Below are positions 1 through 8,490 of a stretch of DNA of 64,000 nt, piece by piece. The position numbers and the translations under genes were made by a program. The notes beneath the pieces were generated by a model. The model searched no databases. It worked only from the letters and a program-made list of their open reading frames with translations, and was not told the DNA's origin. The stretch is from Bacteroidota bacterium (GTDB lineage: Bacteria; Bacteroidota; Bacteroidia; Flavobacteriales; Flavobacteriaceae). Position 1 is the stretch's first letter. Each line of letters begins with the position of its first letter. Location: positions 496,001 to 560,000 of the forward strand of contig JAFDZC010000018.1 of NCBI GenBank assembly GCA_018267095.1, given 5' to 3'.

Positions 1-2493
1 GGCAATTTACTTACGAAGAAAAAAGAATTTAGTGACTGTATTAACAATATTGAAATAACAAAATCGCAATTTGAAATCACAATTCAAAATGAGTTCAAGA
101 AAATAGATCTACTACAATCAGATTTAAACGAATTTGACTTAAAAAGTTTACCCCGTTTGAAAGAGAAGCTATTTGCTCTAGAAGACAAAATCAAGAATGA
201 CAATTGGGTAAATGAGAAAATTGAACTTAGTGAATTTGACAACTTCTTGAATAACGTTACAGATTTAATTCATCATAAAAAAGAGTATTTCAATACCGAT
301 TATGATTTATTTACTATTGAATTTAAATGGTTTCAATTTTATAATTCTCTATCTGAGATTAACAAATCAATTGTTGACGAATTAAAGTCTAAATCCAATT
401 GGAGTAAAACTTTTATGGTTTTTTACCTTAACTCAATGCTTGTTAATTCGGCTAGTTTGGATTTACCCACCAATGATGAAGAACATAAAGAGCTTGACTT
501 AGCTTTGAATTCAATTGAGAGCGAACAATTCAAATTCATCAGAGAGTTTTGGTTTTCAAAACAAATCGATTTGACACGAGAATTCGAACAAAGGAATACT
601 AACCTTTCAGTTGAAAATCTCTATAATAAAAGAAGTAGCAACAGATTTAAAAGGCTTTCTCTGAGACAAATTGTTCAGTATGATGCTGACTTATTTACCA
701 ATTTCTTTCCGATTATTTTGACCTCTCCTGACGTAGCAAGTAATCTTTTTAAAGGGATGAATGGGTATTTTGATATTGTGATGTTTGACGAGGCGAGCCA
801 GCTTAGACTTGAAGATAACTTGCCAGCAATCTTGAAAGGCAAACAAATCGTCATTGCAGGTGACGAACATCAAATGCCTCCATCCAGTTATTTTAGTAAG
901 ATGTTTGATGGTTCTATCGAAGATGAAGAAGATATTGAAGAAGAAGAAATTGTTGTAGACAGAGACAATATGTTGCTTTCTTGTGAATCATTACTTGATT
1001 TTGCATCGGAACTTAACTTTCAAAAAAAACATTTAGATTTTCACTATCGTTCGCGACATCCTTTTTTGATCGACTTTTCAAACTTTGCTTTTTACAATCA
1101 GAGACTGAAACCATTACCAAATAATTTTGATTACACTCCAATAAAGTACATCCAAGTGAATGGGACTTTTTCAGAACATACTAATGATGCAGAAGCTGAA
1201 ATGGTCTTGTCGATAATAGACAAAAATATCAACAGATTGCCGAATGGGAAATATCCGTCTCTGGGCATTGCAACTTTTAACATAGCACAACGGAATCTCA
1301 TAAAGAGTAAAATCATTGAAAGACAAAAGTTTTCAAAATTTGAAGCATTCAATAGCAAAATTCAAGAGCTAGAAGAAAACGGAATGTTCATTAAGAATCT
1401 AGAAAACATTCAAGGGGATGAGCGCGATGTTATTATATTATCAACAACCTATGGTGTGAGTAAAGACAGAAAATTTGCGCAAAGATTTGGTCCAATAAAC
1501 CACTCAAAGGGATATAAGTTGTTGAATGTTATTATAACCAGAGCAAAATATAAAGTGTATTGTTGCACCTCTATTCCTGAACAGGTATTTTTGAATTACA
1601 AAGATTATTTGATTACTGAAGGTTCAAATAATAAGAGAGCAGTGATGTATGCTTATCTTGCCTATTGTAAAGCAGTAAGTGAGTCGAATAGTGACTTAAG
1701 ACTTTCTGTTCTTACTACTTTGGCCGAAAATACTACTAAAAGTACTGGTTTTGATGTATATCGGGGAGGCGATTTGGAATCACCTTTTGAGGAAGAAGTA
1801 TATCAGAGTTTAGCTGATCATTTTGGTACGGAAAAATTGATAATGCAGCTTCCTTACGCTGGATTTCGAATAGATATCGTTTATGATCCAAAATTAGTTG
1901 GTGTACCCAAAATTGCTATCGAATGTGATGGTGCAAAATATCATTCAAGTAATGAAGCCTATTTATACGATATGCACAGGCAAAAAATCCTTGAGAAACA
2001 CGGTTTTGTATTCCATAGGATTTGGAGCACTAACTGGTGGCGAAATTCAACAAAGGAAGCAGCTAAGTTAATAGAGTACATTAAAAAAACTGAAGCAACT
2101 TCCATTTCAAGTGTCAAGGATTACTCTAGTACTGCGTTAGCATTTACCGATGATATCGAGCTGGTAGAAGATTATGCCTCAAATAACACGCTTGCAAATT
2201 TTGATACAAATTCAGAGACCACATTTTTGATTGAGGATAACACTTTTGTCGAGGCTGGTAATGCGAGTGAAGTAAAACTAAACAGCATTGTTTTGGTGAA
2301 ATACATGAATATTGATAAGAATGTTTCAGTTCAGTTAGTCGATACCGAAAACAATAAAAACGATAAATCAGGAATTCAAAAAATATATTACAAATCTCCA
2401 CTGGCAGTTTCGTTGCAAGGCCATTCAATTGGCGATATTGTCAAAATTGGAGAACTTGACAACTTTGTTGAAATACTTAAAATAACAAATTAA
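1..2493 (+). CDS. SF1 helicase with Vsr-like nuclease domain and GreA/B-like tail (5' partial)
   Basis: The frame is open from base 1, so the N-terminus, including the Walker A motif, lies upstream of the window; 830 codons are visible. A TTG at 157 is only an internal codon. In order: an alpha-helical linker; SF1 motif II (DEAS, about codon 263); motif III (GDEHQMPP, about 287); a HYRSRHP motif; motif V (IQGDERDV); motif VI (IITRAK). A Vsr/MTES_1575-type endonuclease follows at about codons 597-685, with the FEEEV, FRIDIVY and ECDGAKYH acidic motifs, and the last 75 codons resemble the GreA/GreB C-terminal fold (KSPL...GHSIGDIV). Known relatives act on DNA and are common in defence islands. 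It is followed 2 nt later by a TerB/BRCT gene, so the two are probably one operon. The helicase and nuclease calls are firm; the biological role is inferred. Confidence 0.87.
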   Translation, partial: GNLLTKKKEFSDCINNIEITKSQFEITIQNEFKKIDLLQSDLNEFDLKSLPRLKEKLFALEDKIKNDNWVNEKIELSEFDNFLNNVTDLIHHKKEYFNTDYDLFTIEFKWFQFYNSLSEINKSIVDELKSKSNWSKTFMVFYLNSMLVNSASLDLPTNDEEHKELDLALNSIESEQFKFIREFWFSKQIDLTREFEQRNTNLSVENLYNKRSSNRFKRLSLRQIVQYDADLFTNFFPIILTSPDVASNLFKGMNGYFDIVMFDEASQLRLEDNLPAILKGKQIVIAGDEHQMPPSSYFSKMFDGSIEDEEDIEEEEIVVDRDNMLLSCESLLDFASELNFQKKHLDFHYRSRHPFLIDFSNFAFYNQRLKPLPNNFDYTPIKYIQVNGTFSEHTNDAEAEMVLSIIDKNINRLPNGKYPSLGIATFNIAQRNLIKSKIIERQKFSKFEAFNSKIQELEENGMFIKNLENIQGDERDVIILSTTYGVSKDRKFAQRFGPINHSKGYKLLNVIITRAKYKVYCCTSIPEQVFLNYKDYLITEGSNNKRAVMYAYLAYCKAVSESNSDLRLSVLTTLAENTTKSTGFDVYRGGDLESPFEEEVYQSLADHFGTEKLIMQLPYAGFRIDIVYDPKLVGVPKIAIECDGAKYHSSNEAYLYDMHRQKILEKHGFVFHRIWSTNWWRNSTKEAAKLIEYIKKTEATSISSVKDYSSTALAFTDDIELVEDYASNNTLANFDTNSETTFLIEDNTFVEAGNASEVKLNSIVLVKYMNIDKNVSVQLVDTENNKNDKSGIQKIYYKSPLAVSLQGHSIGDIVKIGELDNFVEILKITN

Positions 2494-2495
2494 TT

Positions 2496-3386
2496 ATGGA
2501 TCAAGCTACCTTAAACATTTTAACAGCGCGTTCGCAAGCTGATAAGGCAATTAATTCGCTGAAAGGAATTCTACTCGGTATCAACATGGATGCAATTGTT
2601 GATGATAACGAGATTAAAGAACTAAAAGAATGGGCTAAGAAAAATAAGGATTTAATTAAACGGAATCCTTTTAATGAGTTTATGTTCATCATTGAAAAGA
2701 CTACAGGAAGTGGGGTTCCGGTAAAAGAGACAATCGAAGATTTATTTTGGTTGTGTCAGAAATATGAGAATGACAATTACTATTACAATGCAGTAACGGC
2801 AGATTTACAAACCTTGCAAGGGCTCTGTCACGGAATCATTTCAGATGGAATTATTAAAGACGAAGAAATAATTGGGCTCAATGATTGGTTATATCAAAAC
2901 GAGCATTTGAATACATTTTATCCGTATGATGAAATTAGGAGCTTACTCTTGTCAATTTTGTCAGACGGTAAAATTGAAGAAGAAGAAAAAACAGTGCTGT
3001 TGGCATATTTCAACCAATTTGTGAATCTTAACAATGTAGCTGTAAAAGATAAAATAGATGAAATTACAAAAGATATCTCAATTTCAGGACTATGCACCAG
3101 TGAACCAAATGTCCTTTTTGAGGGTAAAACATTCTGCGTTACAGGCATATTGCAAAGAGGCAATCGGGAGGATTTAAAGAAAAAAATTGCTGAGCTTGGG
3201 GGTATTCCTACTGATACAATTAACAAGAAAACAGATTATCTAATTGTTGGGGATAACGGAAATCCAGCATGGGCATTTTCTTGTTATGGCAGAAAAGTTG
3301 AAAAAGCACTTCAATTGCGAAAAGAAGGACATACAATAGTATTGATTCATGAATTTGATTTTTTTGATATTCTTGATAATTATTAG
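2496..3386 (+). CDS. TerB-like / BRCT domain protein
   Basis: A 296-aa soluble protein. The first 200 residues contain three acidic TerB-like modules, each with a DG-x-I-x3-E-type motif (VDDNEIKEL, SDGIIKDEE, SDGKIEEEE), a helical fold associated with tellurite resistance and membrane or phage stress proteins. Residues about 207-292 form a BRCT domain of the DNA ligase type (FCVTG, a hydrophobic core, GG-IPTDTINKKTDYLIVG). BRCT domains bind phosphopeptides or DNA ends. The ATG lies 2 nt after the helicase stop, so the pair is very likely co-translated and may form a complex. The combination suggests a sensor or adaptor for the helicase-nuclease; that role is an inference. Confidence 0.8.
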   Translation: MDQATLNILTARSQADKAINSLKGILLGINMDAIVDDNEIKELKEWAKKNKDLIKRNPFNEFMFIIEKTTGSGVPVKETIEDLFWLCQKYENDNYYYNAVTADLQTLQGLCHGIISDGIIKDEEIIGLNDWLYQNEHLNTFYPYDEIRSLLLSILSDGKIEEEEKTVLLAYFNQFVNLNNVAVKDKIDEITKDISISGLCTSEPNVLFEGKTFCVTGILQRGNREDLKKKIAELGGIPTDTINKKTDYLIVGDNGNPAWAFSCYGRKVEKALQLRKEGHTIVLIHEFDFFDILDNY

Positions 3387-3432
3387 TCATTTTTTAGCTC
3401 TTAGCTTATTTGGAAACACATAAAGAATTGAA

Positions 3433-3927
3433 ATGAGTAAATTGTTAGGTTCAGATATTGTCACAATTATAATTGCATTAATTGCGGGTTTAGTGGCGCT
3501 ATATCAAGTGAAATCAAATGTCATTTCTGAGGCGCGAATTAAGTGGATAGAAAATTTACGAGAAATTTTGAGTTCATATTGTTGTGAATTAGAAGAATGC
3601 TCTGTTTTGAAACTTGATCTTAATGAAGAAACGTTAAACAAGTCTGATAAAGAACTAGAAAGAGCTTTTGAAAAATTTTATTTACCCTATTCAAAATCAG
3701 CAAAAGAAGTTCTTAAACTTCAAAGCAAAGCTTTATTATATTTAGATTCAAAAAATCCAAAACACAAGAGGATTGAAGAATTGATGAGAAAAAACTCATT
3801 GCTTGTTCATGAAAAATATGCGGATAACAGAAAAGAAATTCAAAATAACATTCAGGAGATAATTATAATCTCTAAAGACATTTTTGAAAACGAATGGGAA
3901 ATATCAAAAAAGTTATTTAGGATATAG
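3433..3927 (+). CDS. Small membrane-anchored coiled-coil protein
   Basis: A 164-aa protein with one N-terminal membrane segment (about residues 7-24, IVTIIIALIAGLVALYQV) followed by a conserved-looking ARIKWIENLREILSSY stretch and then a long charged helical domain facing the cytoplasm. Proteins of this layout (a TM helix, then ARI.WI..LR) are widespread hypothetical proteins and are often seen beside defence genes. It follows the BRCT gene by 46 nt on the same strand and is followed by a good terminator, so it is probably the last gene of that operon. No enzymatic motif is seen. Confidence 0.7.
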   Translation: MSKLLGSDIVTIIIALIAGLVALYQVKSNVISEARIKWIENLREILSSYCCELEECSVLKLDLNEETLNKSDKELERAFEKFYLPYSKSAKEVLKLQSKALLYLDSKNPKHKRIEELMRKNSLLVHEKYADNRKEIQNNIQEIIIISKDIFENEWEISKKLFRI

Positions 3928-3973
3928 AAAGACAAACAGTAAATGAGGTTTATAATAAATACTAACGATTTTT

Positions 3974-4008
3974 AAAAAGTGTATTCTTTTGGGACACTTT
4001 TTTTATTT
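3974..4008 (+). terminator. Rho-independent terminator after the helicase cluster
   Basis: A perfect 9-bp stem (AAAAAGTGT at 3974-3982 with ACACTTTTT at 3994-4002) around an 11-nt loop runs straight into a T-rich tract. It lies 47 nt after the stop of the membrane protein gene and closes the plus-strand cluster. Confidence 0.8.
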
Positions 4009-4445
4009 TTTTCTAAAACTGAGATTAGATTTTTCTGTGTCAAAGCGACACAACGGTTATTCATCGCAAAAATCTTTTAAAATTTTACTTGAAGCATTGA
4101 GGTATAGCTTTAAACATAATGTAGTTTGTATACTCGTAGGCGGTAACGTATAAAGTTCTGTATTTTGGTATGTGTTTGAAGGTATTTATACAGGTTAGGA
4201 GGCGACTTTATCTATGATTGTTAGGCTATATGTTAAAGAGTAAATACAGGCAAAGTATTGTTCTATACAAATGCAAAACCACCCGAGAAGGCGGCTTTGT
4301 TTTTATTTGTTCAGCAAAGTAGGAACACTAATGAATGTTAAGAAAGGATGCACGGATTGCAAATCCGCTCCACCGGGGTTAGTCGGTTTATACTAAATCA
4401 ATAATTCATTTTTATTGATGTTAGTTTATTTTCTATGTTTTAGGT
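4009..4445. other. Non-coding spacer between convergent genes
   Basis: About 440 bp without a credible gene. It holds a small perfect palindrome (CGGATT-GCA-AATCCG, 4353-4367) and an AT-rich inverted repeat (ACTAAATCAATAA at 4392-4404 against TTATTGATGTTAGT at 4412-4425). The inverted repeat lies 20 nt past the stop of the minus-strand immunity-like gene and may terminate it. The only short ORF, of about 30 codons near 4231, has no supporting features. The rest may be a recombination tail of the RHS cassette; nothing more can be shown. Confidence 0.4.
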
Positions 4446-4934
4446 TTATATAAAAAAGGAAAAACCCTTGCGTCTCTCAAATTTAACATTCTCAATTCTT
4501 TTCAGGGGCTTCTCTATATCATATTCTAATAAATTAGTTAGGATTATTATTTCCCCGCTTTTTAAATAAATTTTTGCCAATCTGAAAGTTTCAAATGTTG
4601 TGTATGGAATTCCCCATTTATCTTGATTTGCAGACTTACAGATGACGATTTTTGATATATCGGCTGAATTAAATGTTTCTATTACCCCTTTTTTAATTCG
4701 AATAATTTTGTCTTTTTCAATTAAAAACTCTTCATTTATATTTTTCAAACTATATACAATAGTTAGATAAAAAGTAAAAACAAAATTTATTATAATTAAG
4801 ACAAAAAAAATAGAAATACCTGAGTTTTGATTCTTGTATTTAAACAAAATAATTGCAATTGAGAAAAACAAAAGCAATAAAAAAAAATCAAACCAATTTC
4901 GTGTATAATTACTTAATTTAAAACAAAGTTTCAT
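4446..4934 (-). CDS. PH-like membrane protein, probable RHS immunity protein
   Basis: A 162-aa protein with two membrane helices (about residues 16-32 and 41-63) followed by a cytoplasmic domain of about 95 residues with the strand pattern of bacterial PH-like domains (FLIEKDKIIRIKKGVIETF...RLAKIYLKSGEIIILTN). Its ATG overlaps the TGA of the upstream RHS gene as ATGA, so translation is coupled. A small membrane protein directly after the variable C-terminus of an RHS protein is the classic place for the cognate immunity protein. Membrane location would suit a toxin that attacks the inner membrane. The family itself is not recognised, so the immunity function rests on position. Confidence 0.65.
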   Translation of the reverse strand: MKLCFKLSNYTRNWFDFFLLLLFFSIAIILFKYKNQNSGISIFFVLIIINFVFTFYLTIVYSLKNINEEFLIEKDKIIRIKKGVIETFNSADISKIVICKSANQDKWGIPYTTFETFRLAKIYLKSGEIIILTNLLEYDIEKPLKRIENVKFERRKGFSFFI

Positions 4935-7900
4935 CTTACATAACCATTAAAATTAACTGAAAATGTACTTATTGAATAAATTGATTGATTCCAAAGTTGA
5001 TTAGCAATTTCCCCAGCTTCAAACCCTAGCCCAACAATAGCGCCGCAGATAGTTCCCATAGGACCTCCTAGATAGGAACTAACTGCAGCAGTTGTTCCAA
5101 TTGATGCAGCAAATCCTGTGGCCCTGTATGAAAAAAGAGTACTACTTACTTGTGAGTCGTTATAGTCAACCGAAAGGTTGTAAGCTCCAATTGCATTATT
5201 AATTGGCCCTAACACACGACCTGTTTTCCCCCAAGCACCATATTCTGATGCGAATTTAGAAAAATTTCCAATTTTATTCATTATTGGCATTGATTCACGA
5301 ATATTAGTCATCCTAATTTGTTTAAATGCAATAGCTACCTCTCCAAAATTTAAAGCATTCCCCCAAGAACCTTCAGAAGTTTTTTCCCACGACCATTTAA
5401 AATTAATTTCTACTTCACCTAAATCGCTACCATTTGCAACACCATGCCTACCTGCCCATTGCGTCTTAACTCGTTCATAACCAAACATACTTGCATATAT
5501 AGCTTGAGCTTCCTTTCCAGTATAAGTAGTTCCCAGCAAACCACCATCCCCCCATGCTGCACCAACATTAGTCCCAAATGGTATCGGCATTCCGCTATCA
5601 GTTACACCAGTGTACATTCCTGTACTTGTTGGAGTAGAAATTTGCATCCCAAATACAGAAGTAAAATGCTCACCTCCAACACCGCCACCGCCAATCCCAT
5701 CCGCTCCACTAGGGTCAGCTAAGGATACAGGATTATTATCCATCGCGCAATACGGTGATTGGTTAAAATGCGTCACAGGGTCAATACCTGTCCATCGGCC
5801 AATGGCAGGGTCATAATCGCGCATGTCCATGTCATAGAGGTTAAGGCCTAATTCGTCTTGCCATTCTTGTCCGTTGAACTTATACTTATTGGTTTTTTCG
5901 GTTTCTAAACCAAGTTGTCCCACCGGGGTTTCTAGCTCAATTTCATTTTGCTGCTCATCGGGCTTATAAGCTTTAACGGTACTATTATACGCATCGTGTT
6001 TGAGCCCAAAGGGATAGTAGTGGTTTTCTTCTAATATTTTTACCTGATTAACTTGCGGGTCGGGGTCTAAGCCATAGGTAAGCCGGATGTTGCCCAAATG
6101 ATCTTTGTATTGAAATGCATAATTAAATTTATAATCACCATTTACTTTATTAGCAGCTACATAACCTTCGGGGCTTGGGAAAAACTGTAAATCATCGTTT
6201 AAATATTGAAAACCGTCAATGTACAAAGTTCTTTTGATGGTGGCTCCTGAGGTTATGATTTTTTCGGTTTTATCACCCAAGGCATCGTATATATATTTAA
6301 TAGTTGGCATACCCCCAGGTTGAGCAAAGGCTATTTCTGTTGGTAAATTTAGATGATTATATTTTATGCCTTTTGATGGTATCTTTTTATTTAAATCTTG
6401 TATTTGGTTTCCGTGAGCATCATAACTATAATCAATTAAATTACTAGCCGCGCTATCTCTGAAACCAATTAAGTTGTTGGTAGCATCAACAACACCAATT
6501 AATTTATCCGAATCAGTTTTGTAGGTATAAATTAAATCATCGGTTGGAATTGTAACCCCAAATGCATCTACATAGCCATTTCTTTTAATTCTGGTAATGT
6601 TGCCATTGATGTCATATTCTACAGACTCATTATAAGAATTTCTGATAGGCGATGTAAGTTCGGGTTTTTGATAAACAGCATCTAGCATCCGATTTAGTTC
6701 ATCATATCGGTAGCTGTATTTTCTTAGCGTGTTATCGGTTGCTGTTCGCCAATAGGTTTCAGATATATTGCCATTATATTGGGCTGTTGTATTGGGAACA
6801 TTTCCTTCAATGTTGTCATAATTGATTTTAAAAGCAAACAAATCCATGGGGTTATTACCGACAGTTAATTGATTGACATCATTGATTTGCGTGAGCCAAC
6901 CTCGAATGTTGTATTTATAATCAATCACCTGGCTTTCCCCTGCATTTGGCCCATCATAGGTAATTTTTTGAATGAGTTTTCCTAATTCATCATAATTGTA
7001 ATTCACTAAATGTTTTACATTGGTATTATCGCCATAAGTGATTTCGTGAGTAATTCTGGATACTCTTCCGTGGTTGGTGTATTCAAAATTGTTTTTGGTG
7101 CTCAGAACAAGCGTTGCGTTTTTATGATTTGTTGTTACTGATTTTACTTTTCCATCAAATCCTAATTCACTAAAAGTATTTGTATAGCCGCCCAAGTAAT
7201 TATTTTTATAGGTTGCCACAGCCCGACCTCGGTAATCATATAACAAATAAGACGAGTTCATTTTTATGGGGTCAGAAGGGTCGGTGAGGACTCTTACCCA
7301 TGAACTGGTTAAAAGCCCTTGAGGTTTGTTTATATTGTTAAAATAAACAGCGTTGTTTGATAGTGGAGTGGTGAATGATGTTGGTGCATCAGGATAGGCA
7401 TAGTTGTCATAATAATTAACGGTTAGTAGTATGAGGTTTTGAGGTAAATCATCAATGGTATATTGAATGTTAAAGCCATCAACAGTGTTGGTTCCTGAGG
7501 CCATTTTGGTTGAATTGGTAACTCCGTTGTTGTACTGATTTTGCAAGTTATCACGAATATTAGAATTGTCGCTATTCGCTACAAAGTTATCACTGAACCA
7601 TCCGGTTAGAACAATTCTATTAAGGTTGTCATAGCGATTGTATAGCCAACCCATATCACTATCTGTTCCACCGAACGGATTATTCACGGGCCCGGTGGCC
7701 ACAATTCTATCTAGTGCATCATAAACTATATACTCCCATTGTTTTTCAGGTTGTTTTTTCTTGATGAGCCTATTTTTATAATCATACTCATATTTATAAC
7801 AAAGATTATCTTCGGCATTTTCGTTTTGTGAAGAGGTAAAATACTTCGGGGGTTTTACCATTTTTAAATTATCAGAATCATCATACTCATAAACGGTTCG

Positions 7901-8488
7901 TGCTTTTTCAAACCCATAATTGGCACTTTTTTCGTGAATTAACCCTTTCATGTCTTTGGTAATGAAAGTAGTGTTGCCGTTTTCATCTGTTATTTCACAA
8001 GATAGGTTCATGTTGCCTTTTACCTTGACTTCGTGTTCACTACCCATCTTCCAATGGGTTCCCGGCGAAGACATTTTGTTGACAAGCCCAAAAGGCGATT
8101 CATTGTATATAAATTCACTGTACCTTTCAGGTTCATCATAACCTTGAAATTGTGAAAGTAGAGCGCTAGGGTCATCCATAAAGCCCATATCTTGCGTTGC
8201 GGTAAAAGGCAATGATTTTAAAACAGGTTTGCCAAAGTCATTGTATTGAGTATAACTAACAATGTCTTTGTCGTTGTTTTCAGATTCTTTGTGAGCAACT
8301 TGCTGCACAGGCCTTCCAAAATCATCAAAATAGGTTACACTGGTTGCCACATTAAGAGGGTCGTCGCTGGTATCGGGTGAAGTTGTTGGCTGTTTGTATA
8401 TTGTTTTTTTTACCCAATTTTTATCATTACTTTGAGACCAAAGAGCAAAAGGAAAAACAACTAAAAATAAAAAATATCTAAAAGTCAT
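4931..8488 (-). CDS. RHS-repeat polymorphic toxin-like protein
   Basis: A 1185-aa protein with a signal peptide (FLFLVVFPFALWSQS). The N-terminus has the DUF6443-type module typical of Bacteroidota RHS proteins (VTYFDDFGRPVQQVAH), then many YD repeats (YDYRGRAV, YNYDELGKLI, YSYRYDELNRML) that would form a cage. The RHS-associated core spans about residues 868-930 (YKFNGQEWQDELGLNLYDM...RDYDPAIGRWTGIDP...DPSGA). The remaining 255 residues are unrelated to the repeats. They are glycine-rich, with a hydrophobic alanine/glycine stretch near the end (about residues 1120-1170), and are presumably the toxin tip. It starts 2 nt after the partner gene and overlaps the immunity-like gene by 4 nt. The exact toxic activity cannot be read from the sequence; a membrane-acting tip is a guess. 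Confidence 0.85.
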   Translation of the reverse strand: MTFRYFLFLVVFPFALWSQSNDKNWVKKTIYKQPTTSPDTSDDPLNVATSVTYFDDFGRPVQQVAHKESENNDKDIVSYTQYNDFGKPVLKSLPFTATQDMGFMDDPSALLSQFQGYDEPERYSEFIYNESPFGLVNKMSSPGTHWKMGSEHEVKVKGNMNLSCEITDENGNTTFITKDMKGLIHEKSANYGFEKARTVYEYDDSDNLKMVKPPKYFTSSQNENAEDNLCYKYEYDYKNRLIKKKQPEKQWEYIVYDALDRIVATGPVNNPFGGTDSDMGWLYNRYDNLNRIVLTGWFSDNFVANSDNSNIRDNLQNQYNNGVTNSTKMASGTNTVDGFNIQYTIDDLPQNLILLTVNYYDNYAYPDAPTSFTTPLSNNAVYFNNINKPQGLLTSSWVRVLTDPSDPIKMNSSYLLYDYRGRAVATYKNNYLGGYTNTFSELGFDGKVKSVTTNHKNATLVLSTKNNFEYTNHGRVSRITHEITYGDNTNVKHLVNYNYDELGKLIQKITYDGPNAGESQVIDYKYNIRGWLTQINDVNQLTVGNNPMDLFAFKINYDNIEGNVPNTTAQYNGNISETYWRTATDNTLRKYSYRYDELNRMLDAVYQKPELTSPIRNSYNESVEYDINGNITRIKRNGYVDAFGVTIPTDDLIYTYKTDSDKLIGVVDATNNLIGFRDSAASNLIDYSYDAHGNQIQDLNKKIPSKGIKYNHLNLPTEIAFAQPGGMPTIKYIYDALGDKTEKIITSGATIKRTLYIDGFQYLNDDLQFFPSPEGYVAANKVNGDYKFNYAFQYKDHLGNIRLTYGLDPDPQVNQVKILEENHYYPFGLKHDAYNSTVKAYKPDEQQNEIELETPVGQLGLETEKTNKYKFNGQEWQDELGLNLYDMDMRDYDPAIGRWTGIDPVTHFNQSPYCAMDNNPVSLADPSGADGIGGGGVGGEHFTSVFGMQISTPTSTGMYTGVTDSGMPIPFGTNVGAAWGDGGLLGTTYTGKEAQAIYASMFGYERVKTQWAGRHGVANGSDLGEVEINFKWSWEKTSEGSWGNALNFGEVAIAFKQIRMTNIRESMPIMNKIGNFSKFASEYGAWGKTGRVLGPINNAIGAYNLSVDYNDSQVSSTLFSYRATGFAASIGTTAAVSSYLGGPMGTICGAIVGLGFEAGEIANQLWNQSIYSISTFSVNFNGYVR

Positions 8489-8490
8489 GA

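Noticed and set aside
4231-4323. 30-codon ORF in the spacer after the toxin operon
   Set aside because: Too short, with no start context, no family and low coding bias.
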